Assembly (NCBI GenBank): GCA_021789595.1
Contig: JAJYJJ010000021.1
Coordinates: forward strand, 1 to 35,239
Reading direction: 5' to 3'
Source of the DNA: Nitrospirota bacterium
GTDB lineage: Bacteria > Nitrospirota > Thermodesulfovibrionia > UBA6902 > JAJYJJ01
Length of the DNA: 35,239 bases
Notes under the pieces: generated by a model
Told to the model about the DNA's origin: nothing
The model's database searches: none
Seen by the model: only the letters and a program-made list of their open reading frames with translations
Shown here: in pieces, positions 1 to 7,140 of the stretch
Layout: each line of letters starts with the position of its first letter
How positions within the stretch are numbered: position 1 is the first letter of the stretch
Made by a program: the position numbers and the translations under genes

Positions 1-564
1 AAGACAATGGCATTGAGGCAGAATGTCAATGAAATCCCTTTGATGAAGAGATACGCAGATGGACTCGGCCTTAAGTTCAGGTTTGACCCAATGATAAATG
101 CCCGCATAGATATGGATAAAGGCCCTTTGGCAACAAGGCTTGATACAGAGGATGTGCTCAGGCTTGACCTTGAGGATGAAAAGAGATTGAAGGAATGGAA
201 GGAGTTCTGCGATAAGTATATAGGCCATCCTGATTCTGACAGACTCTATACATGCGGGGCAGGAGTAAATTCATTTCATATAGACCCGTATGGAAACCTT
301 GCCATATGCATTATGGCGAGGAAGGATACATATGATCTAAAGCTTGGAAGATTTAAAGAAGGGTGGTATAATTTTATAGGGAGGCTGAGGGACAGGACTA
401 TAAGCTCGGATAACAGGTGCAGAAGGTGTGAGCTTATGTCTCTCTGCGGGCAGTGCCCTGGATGGGCACAGATAGAGCACGGCGATGACGAAAGCCCTGT
501 GGATTATTTGTGCGAGATTGCCCATAAAAGGGCAGAGGCATTCGGGGTAAAGGTGATGGGATGA
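1..564 (+). CDS. Radical SAM/SPASM peptide maturase, C-terminal part (5' end outside window)
   Basis: The frame is open from base 1, so the gene starts upstream and the CxxxCxxC radical SAM core is not visible. Numbered from the Met codon at base 7, seven cysteines match a SPASM auxiliary-cluster domain: C83, C101 (in a Gx4C context, YGNLAIC), then C138-x2-C141-x5-C147-x2-C150 and C169. The stretch before it (KFRFDPMINARID) resembles the end of the radical SAM barrel in PqqE-like enzymes. Such enzymes bind extra [4Fe-4S] clusters and modify ribosomal peptides, for example by making thioether or C-C crosslinks. The stop overlaps the next start (ATGA at 561-564). The two small Cys-containing peptides downstream are the likely substrates. 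The SPASM call is firm; the substrate is inferred. Confidence 0.85.
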   Translation, partial: KTMALRQNVNEIPLMKRYADGLGLKFRFDPMINARIDMDKGPLATRLDTEDVLRLDLEDEKRLKEWKEFCDKYIGHPDSDRLYTCGAGVNSFHIDPYGNLAICIMARKDTYDLKLGRFKEGWYNFIGRLRDRTISSDNRCRRCELMSLCGQCPGWAQIEHGDDESPVDYLCEIAHKRAEAFGVKVMG

Positions 565-1259
565 AGACAATAGAGGATTCAGTAGATGTCATTATTAAGG
601 AGGCTCAGCCTGAGAGGATAATCCTTTTCGGCTCGTCATCAAAGGGGGATCAAGATAGAGATAGCGACCTTGACATACTTGTTATCAAGGAGACGGATAA
701 ACGGCCTATAGACAGGAGGATTGAGATAGAGAGGCTCTTTCCTGAAAGAGACATGCCCCTCGATATCTTTGTTTACACACCAAAGGAGATCAATTACCTC
801 TTCAGCATAGGAAGCCCCTTTATAAACGAGATACTTGAAACCGGGAGGCTAATATATATGAGAAATATCGTTGAAGACTGGGTGCAACTTGCCGAGGATG
901 AATATTCCAATGCCGCTATTCTTTATGAGCACAATAGATATAGAGGGGTCTGTTATCATGCCCAGCAGTGTGTAGAGAAGTCATTGACGGCCCTAATATT
1001 AGAAAAGGGTGGCGAATTTAAGAGGATCCATGATATTGTGAAATTGATTGAGATAGCGAGGACTTATGGATGGAAGATTGAGATCTCCATGAACGATGCG
1101 GTCTTTCTCAATAGTATTTATAAAGGCAGGTATCCTGCTGAAGAGGGGCTTCTTCCATTCGGCGAACCAACTATGGAGGATGCGAAACGGTCTGTAGAGC
1201 AGGCTGAGAAGATGATCGCCATATTGAGGCAGGGGCTCAAGTATAAAAGGGAGGGATAA
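561..1259 (+). CDS. MNT-HEPN fusion protein (nucleotidyltransferase plus HEPN domain)
   Basis: This is a 232-residue protein of two domains. Residues 1-100 are a minimal nucleotidyltransferase of the pol-beta fold, with GSSSKGDQDRDSDLDILV carrying the GS and DxD metal-binding motif, and a third likely acidic residue in PLDIFV. Residues about 105-230 are a HEPN domain (YHAQQCVEKSLTALI) with an Rx4H motif (RGVCYH) like that of HEPN RNases. MNT and HEPN are usually separate genes that form a toxin-antitoxin pair in which the MNT AMPylates the HEPN toxin; here they are one chain. The start overlaps the SPASM gene stop. It lies between a maturase and its probable precursors, so it could be a peptide-modifying nucleotidyltransferase or a self-contained TA passenger. 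The sequence does not decide between these. Confidence 0.85.
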   Translation: MKTIEDSVDVIIKEAQPERIILFGSSSKGDQDRDSDLDILVIKETDKRPIDRRIEIERLFPERDMPLDIFVYTPKEINYLFSIGSPFINEILETGRLIYMRNIVEDWVQLAEDEYSNAAILYEHNRYRGVCYHAQQCVEKSLTALILEKGGEFKRIHDIVKLIEIARTYGWKIEISMNDAVFLNSIYKGRYPAEEGLLPFGEPTMEDAKRSVEQAEKMIAILRQGLKYKREG

Positions 1260-1264
1260 GTTTG

Positions 1265-1822
1265 ATGGCTACTGTATCCTTTGAAAAGACCAAGAAACAA
1301 TACACCTATGAGGATTATGAAAGATTACCTGAAGGCGCGCCCTACCAATTAATAGGAGGAGAGCTTATTATGGTTCCATCACCTGTACCGTATCATCAAA
1401 TTATCTCAAGGAGAATTGGGTTTGAGTTATGGAAATACATAGAAGAAAAGAAACTTGGTGAGGTGCTGTATGCACCCATAGATGTCTATCTTTCAGAGAC
1501 CGAGACCTATCAGCCTGATATTATCTTTATCTCAAATGAAAGAATGAATATTATTGGAGAAAAAAAGATAGAATCAGCGCCTGACCTTGTTGTAGAAATA
1601 CTTTCAGAGTCGACTGCCTATTATGATTTAAGGCATAAAAAACGTATTTATGAATCATCCGGGGTAAAGGAATACTGGATAGTTGATCCAATGGAAAAGA
1701 GTATAGAGGTTTATGAGAACATTAATGGCGAATTTAAGTTGTATAGCGAGACGCAAAAAACAGGCAGGGTAGGTTCCATCCTTCTCGAAGGATTCGGGGT
1801 GGAATTGGAGAAGGTATTCTAA
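1265..1822 (+). CDS. Uma2 family (DUF820) PD-(D/E)XK-fold protein
   Basis: This is a 185-residue protein with the usual Uma2 layout: TYEDYERLPEGAPYQLIGGEL at the N terminus (the glutamate of GGEL included), then VYLSETETYQPDIIFIS, the APDLVVEILSEST strand, and KKRIYESSGVKEYWIVDP. These supply the D...ExK-like residues of a restriction-endonuclease fold. No biological function is established for most of the family. I chose ATG at 1265 over the TTG at 1262 because the purine-rich stretch AGGGAGGG ends about nine bases upstream. It follows the MNT-HEPN gene by five bases and precedes the precursor genes by 35, so co-transcription is likely. Uma2 genes are often mobile passengers, and a role in peptide maturation is not shown. 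Confidence 0.85.
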   Translation: MATVSFEKTKKQYTYEDYERLPEGAPYQLIGGELIMVPSPVPYHQIISRRIGFELWKYIEEKKLGEVLYAPIDVYLSETETYQPDIIFISNERMNIIGEKKIESAPDLVVEILSESTAYYDLRHKKRIYESSGVKEYWIVDPMEKSIEVYENINGEFKLYSETQKTGRVGSILLEGFGVELEKVF

Positions 1823-1857
1823 AGAGGCAGGTCCTCAAAGATAAAAAGGAGGTTTAG

Positions 1858-2025
1858 ATGAAAAAACCTTACAAGAAACCTGAGATAAAAAAGGTGGGGC
1901 TTAAGCCTGAGGAGGCAGTGATTACAGCGTGTAAGACTCGTAATACATCTGGCCCAGGTATCTCCGGACGGTGTGGAATAGTCCTCTTGGGTTTCTGGGT
2001 GGGGTGTAATAGTCCTGGAAGCTAA
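1858..2025 (+). CDS. Putative RiPP precursor peptide A (55 aa)
   Basis: A small gene with a strong ribosome binding site (AAGGAGG, about six bases before ATG). The peptide has a charged, lysine-rich N-terminal half (KKPYKKPEIKKV, then LKPEEAV) that ends at Cys25. A glycine- and serine-rich C-terminal half follows, with Cys39 and Cys50, a hydrophobic patch (GIVLLGFWVG) and the end SPGS. The N-terminal half is almost identical to that of the next small gene while the C-terminal half differs. That is the leader/core pattern of RiPP precursors. The maturase, kinase-like and peptidase genes around it support this. The core boundary near residue 24 and the modification type (thioether links would suit three cysteines) are inferences. 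No signal peptide is visible. Confidence 0.72.
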   Translation: MKKPYKKPEIKKVGLKPEEAVITACKTRNTSGPGISGRCGIVLLGFWVGCNSPGS

Positions 2026-2070
2026 GCAGGTAGCCATTGGCTTTAGCCTAAAAAGGAAAAGAGGGAATAA

Positions 2071-2226
2071 ATGAAAAAACAATATAAGAAGCCAGAGATA
2101 AAGAAGGTAGAGCTTAAGCCTGAAGAGGCTGTGCTTGCAGGATGCAAAACCGCAACATTTGGCTCTTCAAAAAAAAATCCATTTAACTGTGGACGAGGGT
2201 CTAGTTGCAAAGCACAGGGAAGTTAA
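2071..2226 (+). CDS. Putative RiPP precursor peptide B (51 aa)
   Basis: A paralogue of the gene 45 bases upstream. The first 26 residues match with few changes (KKPEIKKVELKPEEAV, then Cys25-Lys-Thr). The rest is unrelated except for three cysteines (25, 40, 46), abundant Gly/Ser/Lys, and the same last two residues, Gly-Ser. The purine run AAAAGAGGGAATAA before the ATG contains a usable ribosome binding site. Conserved leader and divergent core suggest two different products made by the same maturase. The gene is followed 47 bases later by the kinase-like gene. The alternative, a small unrelated Cys protein family, is less likely given the neighbours. Confidence 0.72.
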   Translation: MKKQYKKPEIKKVELKPEEAVLAGCKTATFGSSKKNPFNCGRGSSCKAQGS

Positions 2227-2273
2227 AGGTGCTCTGATAAAGGTTTTAGCCTTCATTTAAAGACTGTTTAAAA

Positions 2274-3239
2274 ATGCACAGAGGTTTGCTCAGATTTAAT
2301 ATCGCGGATTTATCGGTCGCAATTAATGCTGATAGACATTATCTCATAGCTGATGCCTACAGGGATTTCTATGATTCAGTAGAATACAACAACACAGATT
2401 TTCACATTGATATGTCTGGCTCAGATTATTCCCCTCTTTGGCAAAGAGGGGCGAGGGGAGATTTTGGAAATACCAATAACATCAAATGCCTCTTTGACTC
2501 TAAAGGCGTATGGAAGTTATACAAAGATAAAACCAACCGATATATCGTTGTTGCTGGCAATAACGAGTTGATAATTGATAAGCAACTATCCCACGGCGAG
2601 CTTTATGCAAAAACCCTACGCATCACCGGCAGAAATTCATTGCCCTTTTCTTATCCCATTGATGAGCTGTTGATAATAAACCTCTTGCCTTTATTTAATG
2701 GCATCCTTGTCCATTCCTGCGGGATTGATGACAATGGAAGGGGATTTCTCTTCCTCGGCACATCAGGCGCTGGGAAGAGCACAACAGCGAGGCTGTGGTT
2801 AAACCATACAAATCCATCCTCACCCCCCTTCAATTCCCCCCTTGGTAAGGGGGGACACAGAGGGGTCAAGGGGGGGCAGGGAGGGATCTTAAAAGGCGTT
2901 AAAGTTTTAAGCGATGACAGGATAATTATTCGTAAAATGGATGAAAAGTTTTATGCCTATGGGACACCCTGGCATGGCGAGGTGAATATCTGTGATCCCG
3001 GGAGGGTCGAGATAGAGAGGATACTCTTTTTAGAACATTCAGAGAAAAATTATGTGCGACCCCTTTCTATGGTTGATGCAGCAGCGAGGATGTTTGTTCG
3101 ATGCTTTCCAACCTTCTGGGATAAAGAAGGTATGGCATTTACATTGGGATTTATAGATGAGGTGGTCAAGAAGATACCATGCTATGAATTGGGGTTTGTG
3201 CCGGATAGAAGTGCGGTGGAGTTTGTGAGAGGGCTATGA
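2274..3239 (+). CDS. HPr-kinase-like P-loop protein of a RiPP cluster
   Basis: A 321-residue protein with a Walker A loop at 162-170 (GTSGAGKST), followed by LSDDR at 212-216, which corresponds to the acidic strand of HPr kinase/phosphorylase. GTPWHG (230-235) and a C-terminal helical part with RCFPTFWD are typical of the HprK-related proteins found beside radical SAM maturases. Real HprK recognises HPr; these relatives lack that N-terminal domain and are thought to act on peptides, as the lasso-peptide HprK-like kinases do. Residues about 50-66 and 180-205 are low-complexity insertions encoded by palindromic repeats; the second lies between the Walker A loop and LSDDR. The reading frame stays open through both. 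No clear ribosome binding site is seen. The stop overlaps the peptidase start (ATGA, 3236-3239). Confidence 0.8.
   Translation: MHRGLLRFNIADLSVAINADRHYLIADAYRDFYDSVEYNNTDFHIDMSGSDYSPLWQRGARGDFGNTNNIKCLFDSKGVWKLYKDKTNRYIVVAGNNELIIDKQLSHGELYAKTLRITGRNSLPFSYPIDELLIINLLPLFNGILVHSCGIDDNGRGFLFLGTSGAGKSTTARLWLNHTNPSSPPFNSPLGKGGHRGVKGGQGGILKGVKVLSDDRIIIRKMDEKFYAYGTPWHGEVNICDPGRVEIERILFLEHSEKNYVRPLSMVDAAARMFVRCFPTFWDKEGMAFTLGFIDEVVKKIPCYELGFVPDRSAVEFVRGL
2427..2466 (+). repeat. Palindromic repeat read in frame in the kinase-like gene, copy 1
   Basis: A perfect hairpin at 2431-2451 has arms CCCCTCTTT and AAAGAGGGG around GGC, followed by a G-rich tail (GCGAGGGGAG). It encodes about 15 residues (SPLWQRGARGDFG) that interrupt the N-terminal domain. 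The same arrangement, a C-run stem, short loop, G-run stem and G-rich tail, appears again at 2814-2888 and 31259-31290. Confidence 0.7.
2814..2888 (+). repeat. Palindromic repeat read in frame in the kinase-like gene, copy 2
   Basis: The hairpin at 2836-2854 has arms CCCCCCTT and AAGGGGGG around GGT, followed by two more G-runs. It encodes PPFNSPLGKGGHRGVKGGQG, about 26 residues placed after the Walker A loop. The low-complexity translation and absence of any domain role mark it as an inserted interspersed element that has kept the frame open. Confidence 0.75.
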
Positions 3240-3679
3240 AACCTGACATCCAGACCATAACATCCATAATCCTCGATGGGGGTTACCATGCATCTCTGCC
3301 TACCATCGGTTCATCAATGTTTCCTGTTATAAGGACAGGCGACAGGATAACTATAGAAGCCGTTTCAGGCAAGCCTTCCATAGGCGATATAATTGTTTTC
3401 CAGAGTAATGGGCAGATGATATGCCACAGGCTTGTGAAGACCTTCAAAAAAGATGGTGTTCAGTATTACCAGACAAGGGGCGATGCCTTCTTCAAGAGGG
3501 ATATGCCGATAACCTACGAACATATTATAGGCAGGGTCATACAGATTCAGAGGACAAATGTATCCATCTACAGAAGAATCCTCCTCATACTCAGCCCTAT
3601 CACAAACAGATTTACAATCCTGAATGCAGCAGTCGTAAGGGTGCTGATCAAAACAAGGCTCTGGCTGACTGCTTCATAA
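3236..3679 (+). CDS. S26/S24-family signal peptidase-like protein (Ser/His type)
   Basis: A 147-residue protein with box B of type I signal peptidases, GSSMFPVI, whose Ser27 is the likely nucleophile, then RTGDRI, GDIIVF and CHRLV. His64 stands where bacterial LepB has the general-base lysine, as in SipW and archaeal/ER signal peptidases. TRGDAFF supplies an Asp at 83. A hydrophobic segment near residues 114-138 may anchor the C terminus to the membrane. The gene overlaps the kinase-like gene by four bases. Small peptidases of this type recur in RiPP clusters next to HprK-like genes and could remove the leader peptide or assist export; that role is inferred. The stop lies one base from the end of the convergent acyltransferase gene, with no terminator in between. 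Confidence 0.8.
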   Translation: MKPDIQTITSIILDGGYHASLPTIGSSMFPVIRTGDRITIEAVSGKPSIGDIIVFQSNGQMICHRLVKTFKKDGVQYYQTRGDAFFKRDMPITYEHIIGRVIQIQRTNVSIYRRILLILSPITNRFTILNAAVVRVLIKTRLWLTAS

Positions 3680-3680
3680 A

Positions 3681-4787
3681 TCAGATATCAGCCTCATAGA
3701 TCCTGTATTTCTTATAAAGCCTTCCATCCATCATCTCTGCAAGCCTCTGCACAGGATAGTTGTCCTCCAGTATCCATGAAAACTCTACCCTCTTATAGCC
3801 GCCCTCTTTAACAGCCTTGAATCCCTCCCTGAAAAGAAGGGCATCAACCCCTCTTTTTCTGAAGCCCTGCCTTATACCGAGCAGCAGCAGCCTCAGGTCT
3901 GTTATCCTCCTTGAATACCAGAGGGCCTTTACAATGCCAAAGGGGAAAAGTCTTCCATCAAGTCTTTTTAGCACCTGATTCAGATCAGGCAGAAGCATCA
4001 TAAAGCCGACAGGTTCTTCATCAGCCTCTGCAATAAATGCGAGCTCAGGTACTATTACAGGTTTCAGCTCTTTTGCCATGTGGTCTATCTCTTCCTCTGT
4101 CATCGGCACAAAACCCCAGTTTTTCTCCCATGCAGAGTTATATACCCTCTTAAAGACAGCCATCTCCCTGCTGAAGTTCTTCATGTCAAGCGACCTCACC
4201 TTGATGCCTTGCCTCTCTGCTATGGATGCAACGCGATATGCCTTTTCCGGGAGGGTATCCGGGATATTGATTATATAGGCATAGAGGTCTTTGGCCTTTC
4301 TAAGACCATACCTTTCCATGAATCCATGATAGTATCTCTTGTTATATGGCATCATAAGCATGCAGGGGCTGTCAAAACCCTCAAGCAGAAATGCACATTC
4401 TTCATTGGTGGAGAAATTCATGGGCCCGCGCATAACTGCCATACCTCTGTCTCCAAGCCACTGCCTGACCTTATCAAGAAGCCCTTTTGCCACCTCAAAA
4501 TCATCTATGGATTCAAAGAATCCAAAAAAGCCGACATCCTCTTTATGAAATTCGATGTGCCTCTTGTTGAGTATAGCGACAATCCTCCCAACGATATCTC
4601 CATGCTCAATGGCTATGAACGGCGCGATCTCTGCGTGATTGAAAAAAGGGTTTTTGGAAGAAAACTGTTTTTTCATGTCTGACCTTAAAGGGGCAACCCA
4701 GTTTGGGTCATCCCTGTAAAGCCTGAAGGGGAAATCTATAAAGGCATCTAAGCTCTTTTTATCCTTTACATGCAGGATATCAGCCAC
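3681..4787 (-). CDS. bcerS: GNAT-fold N-acyltransferase, probable bacterial ceramide synthase
   Basis: A 368-residue protein with the hallmarks of a large GNAT-like family: RDDPNWVAPL at 25-34, KNPFFNHAEI, GPMNFSTNEECAFLLEGF at 121-138, and a C-terminal acyl-CoA-loop-like segment GIRQGFRKRGVDALL near 309. It starts with GTG, and its G is the last base of the upstream synthase stop (TAGTG at 4785-4789), so translation is probably coupled. In Caulobacter the bacterial ceramide synthase bCerS is a GNAT-family enzyme that acylates 3-ketosphinganine. An acyltransferase of this type coupled to an SPT-like synthase and a reductase fits that role. Family membership is seen in the sequence, while the ceramide function rests on context. 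It could instead acylate another alpha-aminoketone. Confidence 0.7.
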   Translation of the reverse strand: MADILHVKDKKSLDAFIDFPFRLYRDDPNWVAPLRSDMKKQFSSKNPFFNHAEIAPFIAIEHGDIVGRIVAILNKRHIEFHKEDVGFFGFFESIDDFEVAKGLLDKVRQWLGDRGMAVMRGPMNFSTNEECAFLLEGFDSPCMLMMPYNKRYYHGFMERYGLRKAKDLYAYIINIPDTLPEKAYRVASIAERQGIKVRSLDMKNFSREMAVFKRVYNSAWEKNWGFVPMTEEEIDHMAKELKPVIVPELAFIAEADEEPVGFMMLLPDLNQVLKRLDGRLFPFGIVKALWYSRRITDLRLLLLGIRQGFRKRGVDALLFREGFKAVKEGGYKRVEFSWILEDNYPVQRLAEMMDGRLYKKYRIYEADI

Positions 4788-5965
4788 TAAATAATCCCAA
4801 CTGTCTTGCCGACCTTTTCAAAGGCAGAAAGCACCCTGTCGAGGTGTTCGTCTGTATGTGTTGCCATGTAGCTTGTCCTTATCATGGCCTTTCCATTTGG
4901 GACAGCAGGGCTGACAGCGACATTGGCAAAGACCCCTTCCTCCTGGAGCATCTTTGCCATAATAAATGCCTTATGGTCGTCTCCTACAACAATCGGGATT
5001 ATCGGCGTCATGCTCGGCCCTGTATCATAGCCCATGGCCTTAAATCCCTTAAGCATCTTATCTGTGTTATACCAGAGACGCTCCCTGCGCTCAGGTTCCT
5101 GCTCGATGATGTCCAGCGCAGCGCTGACAGAGGCAACCGATGCAGGCGGCGGGCTTGCGCTGAAGATCAAGGAACGGGCAAAATGTTTTATGTAATGTAT
5201 TACCTCCTCTGAACCAGCAATGAAACCGCCTATTGATGCAAGGGATTTGCTGTATGTCCCCATTATCAGGTCCACATCGTTTTCAAGGTCAAAGTGCTCG
5301 GCAGTTCCCCTTCCTGTTTTTCCAAGGACCCCAATGCCGTGGGCGTCATCTACCATCACCCTTGCCCCATAGTTTTTAGCAAGCCCAACAACCTCAGGGA
5401 GATTAACAATGTCGCCTTCCATACTGAAGACGCCGTCAACAACTATCAGTTTGCCATGGCTGTCATGCTGTTTAAGCAGCCTTTCAAGGTCATCCATATC
5501 GTCATGTCTGAACTTCTTTATCTCGCCAAAAGAGAGCCTGCAACCGTCAATTATACTTGCGTGGTCCATCTTGTCTATGAGGACGACATCGTCCTTTCCA
5601 ACGATTGCAGAGATAACGCCGAGGTTTGTCTGAAAGCCTGTAGAGAATATAAGTGCAGCCTCCTTCCGCATAAATCGGGCGAGTTTCTCTTCAAGTCGAA
5701 CATGGATGTCAAGTGTGCCGTTAAGAAATCTTGACCCGGCGCATCCACTGCCATACTTCCTCAGCGCCTCAATAGCGGCCTCTTTGACCTTGGGATGGTT
5801 TGTAAGACCGAGATAGTTATTGGAGCCCACCATGATCATCCTCTTACCGCCAACAATCACCTCCGGGTCCTGCGCGCTCTCTATCATCCTGAAGTATGGA
5901 TATATGCCAGCCTTTATAATATCCTTTGCAGTAGTGAATTTTGTGCACTTCTCAAATATGTCCAT
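4787..5965 (-). CDS. spt: Alpha-oxoamine synthase, probable serine palmitoyltransferase
   Basis: A 392-residue PLP enzyme of fold type I. Visible landmarks are GSNNYLGL (47-54), the [13 protein letters not shown] substrate loop (72-84), the cofactor-stacking His135 in [18 protein letters not shown] (205-215) with Asp207 and His209, and the Schiff-base Lys240 in [13 protein letters not shown]. The family condenses an amino acid with an acyl thioester: AONS (BioF), KBL, ALAS and SPT. The [12 protein letters not shown] context matches SPTs better than the GxxxKALGG pattern of KBL. The product would be 3-ketosphinganine. It lies nine bases after a CerR-like gene and is coupled to a GNAT acyltransferase, while no biotin or threonine-degradation genes are nearby. 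Family near certain; SPT assignment likely. Confidence 0.82.
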   Translation of the reverse strand: MDIFEKCTKFTTAKDIIKAGIYPYFRMIESAQDPEVIVGGKRMIMVGSNNYLGLTNHPKVKEAAIEALRKYGSGCAGSRFLNGTLDIHVRLEEKLARFMRKEAALIFSTGFQTNLGVISAIVGKDDVVLIDKMDHASIIDGCRLSFGEIKKFRHDDMDDLERLLKQHDSHGKLIVVDGVFSMEGDIVNLPEVVGLAKNYGARVMVDDAHGIGVLGKTGRGTAEHFDLENDVDLIMGTYSKSLASIGGFIAGSEEVIHYIKHFARSLIFSASPPPASVASVSAALDIIEQEPERRERLWYNTDKMLKGFKAMGYDTGPSMTPIIPIVVGDDHKAFIMAKMLQEEGVFANVAVSPAVPNGKAMIRTSYMATHTDEHLDRVLSAFEKVGKTVGII

Positions 5966-5974
5966 TTCCTCCCC

Positions 5975-6946
5975 TTATAACCACCTGTGTATTTTATACC
6001 AGTCAGCAGTCCACTTTATGCCTTCCTTTATGCCGACCTTTGCCTCAAATCCAATCCCCTTTATCCTTGTGGTATCACATGTCCAGTTCGGATACACAAT
6101 TTCTTTCAGCTTATCAGGGTTTATAATGCCTGGTTTTTTTCTCACCCTTCCAACCTGTTCGGTAACAAGAGAGATCAGCGGGATAACAAATCTTGGAATC
6201 CTCAGGCTTGTCGGGTTTACACCCAAGGCGAGGGCTATCTCCTTTATAATCTCAGAGCTTGGATAGGTCTTACCATCAGAAACAAAGAATCTCTTCCCTA
6301 TGGCTTCCTCTTTTTCTGAGGCAAGGATAATACATCTGACAAGGTCATCTACATAGAGAAGTGTAGCATTACCATCGCCCCAGGTCGGGATTAAACCCCT
6401 TTTTACCATCTTAAAGAGGACAAAGAAGTCCTTATCCCGCGGCCCGTATACAGCCGTCGGCCTCAGGATTGTCACGGGTATTTTATCAGCATAGCCCATT
6501 ACTGCCTGCTCGCCCTGCAGCTTGCTCCTTCCATAATCGGATACAGGATGGGGCTCTATCTCCTCATTCGGCAGAGAACCATTAAGGCTTGGGCCAAAGG
6601 CTGCAAGACTGCTGAGGGATACAAACCGCTTAAGATTGGGGTTTGTCATATAAACAGCCTCTATAAGATTTCCCGTACCTTCTGCATTGACGCAATAAAA
6701 CTCCTCCTTATAGGATGCCTTGGTCAAACCGGCAAGGTGGAATACATAATCAAGTTCTGGCATGATAGCCCTCAGGGATGCCTTATCAGAGCAATCGCTG
6801 AAGAGAAGTTTTATCTTCAGCCCCTCAAGCCACTTAAGGTCAGAAGACTTTCTGACAAGGCAGCATACCTCATCGCCCTGTTTTGTAAGCTCTTCGACAA
6901 GGTGGCTGCCAATAAAACCTGTAGCCCCTGTTACCAATGCCTTCAT
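5975..6946 (-). CDS. cerR: NAD(P)-dependent epimerase/dehydratase, probable ceramide reductase
   Basis: A 323-residue extended short-chain dehydrogenase. GATGFIG (7-13) binds the dinucleotide, FVSLSSLAAFG holds the catalytic Ser region (112-113), and Y138-GRS-K142 is the YxxxK pair. LRPTAVYGPRD and LLYVDDLVRCI are typical of the extended SDR group. I place the start at ATG 6946 because the Rossmann strand begins directly there. A TTG at 6988 would add 14 residues with no domain role, and neither start has a strong ribosome binding site. In Caulobacter an enzyme of this family, CerR, reduces the keto group during ceramide synthesis. As first gene of a three-gene unit with an SPT-like synthase and an acyltransferase, that role is favoured. 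A sugar-nucleotide epimerase is the alternative. Confidence 0.72.
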   Translation of the reverse strand: MKALVTGATGFIGSHLVEELTKQGDEVCCLVRKSSDLKWLEGLKIKLLFSDCSDKASLRAIMPELDYVFHLAGLTKASYKEEFYCVNAEGTGNLIEAVYMTNPNLKRFVSLSSLAAFGPSLNGSLPNEEIEPHPVSDYGRSKLQGEQAVMGYADKIPVTILRPTAVYGPRDKDFFVLFKMVKRGLIPTWGDGNATLLYVDDLVRCIILASEKEEAIGKRFFVSDGKTYPSSEIIKEIALALGVNPTSLRIPRFVIPLISLVTEQVGRVRKKPGIINPDKLKEIVYPNWTCDTTRIKGIGFEAKVGIKEGIKWTADWYKIHRWL

Positions 6947-7095
6947 ATCAACATGGATATTTTTATCTATAATGGCAGAAAGAGTCAAGCCCTTATCTTC
7001 AAATCAAGGATAAATAGAGTAATACACATTAGTCAAGCATCCCTTAGCTCAGATGGTATTTATCAGGGTCGTTCTAAAAAGGATAGGCTTTATGT

Positions 7096-7101
7096 TATAA
7101 T
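7096..7101 (+). promoter_or_regulatory. Candidate -10 box for the small lipoprotein gene
   Basis: A perfect TATAAT lies 39 bases before the ATG at 7141, leaving a leader that contains the AAGGAGG ribosome binding site near 7128. No good -35 hexamer is present at the usual spacing. The rest of the 6947-7140 intergenic region, which must also drive the divergent lipid operon, shows nothing else I can support. Confidence 0.4.
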
Positions 7102-7140
7102 CCTATAAATTTTCAAGGCAAAATCTTAAGGAGGCAGTAG

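Noticed and set aside
2039-2048. GGCTTTAGCC hairpin between the precursor genes as an attenuator
   Set aside because: The stem is four bases with a two-base loop and no T-run, too weak to support.
4080-4682. Open frame of 200 codons on the + strand
   Set aside because: It is antisense to the well-supported acyltransferase gene, shows no motif and has no ribosome binding site.
4787-5965. Assignment as BioF or KBL
   Set aside because: The lysine context ([12 protein letters not shown]) and the acyltransferase/reductase neighbours favour an SPT; no biotin or tdh genes are nearby.
7030-7080. Possible tRNA: TTAGCTCAGATGGTA resembles a tRNA D arm
   Set aside because: The matching GAGC of the D stem, an anticodon stem, a T arm of the right sequence and a 7-base acceptor stem are all missing.
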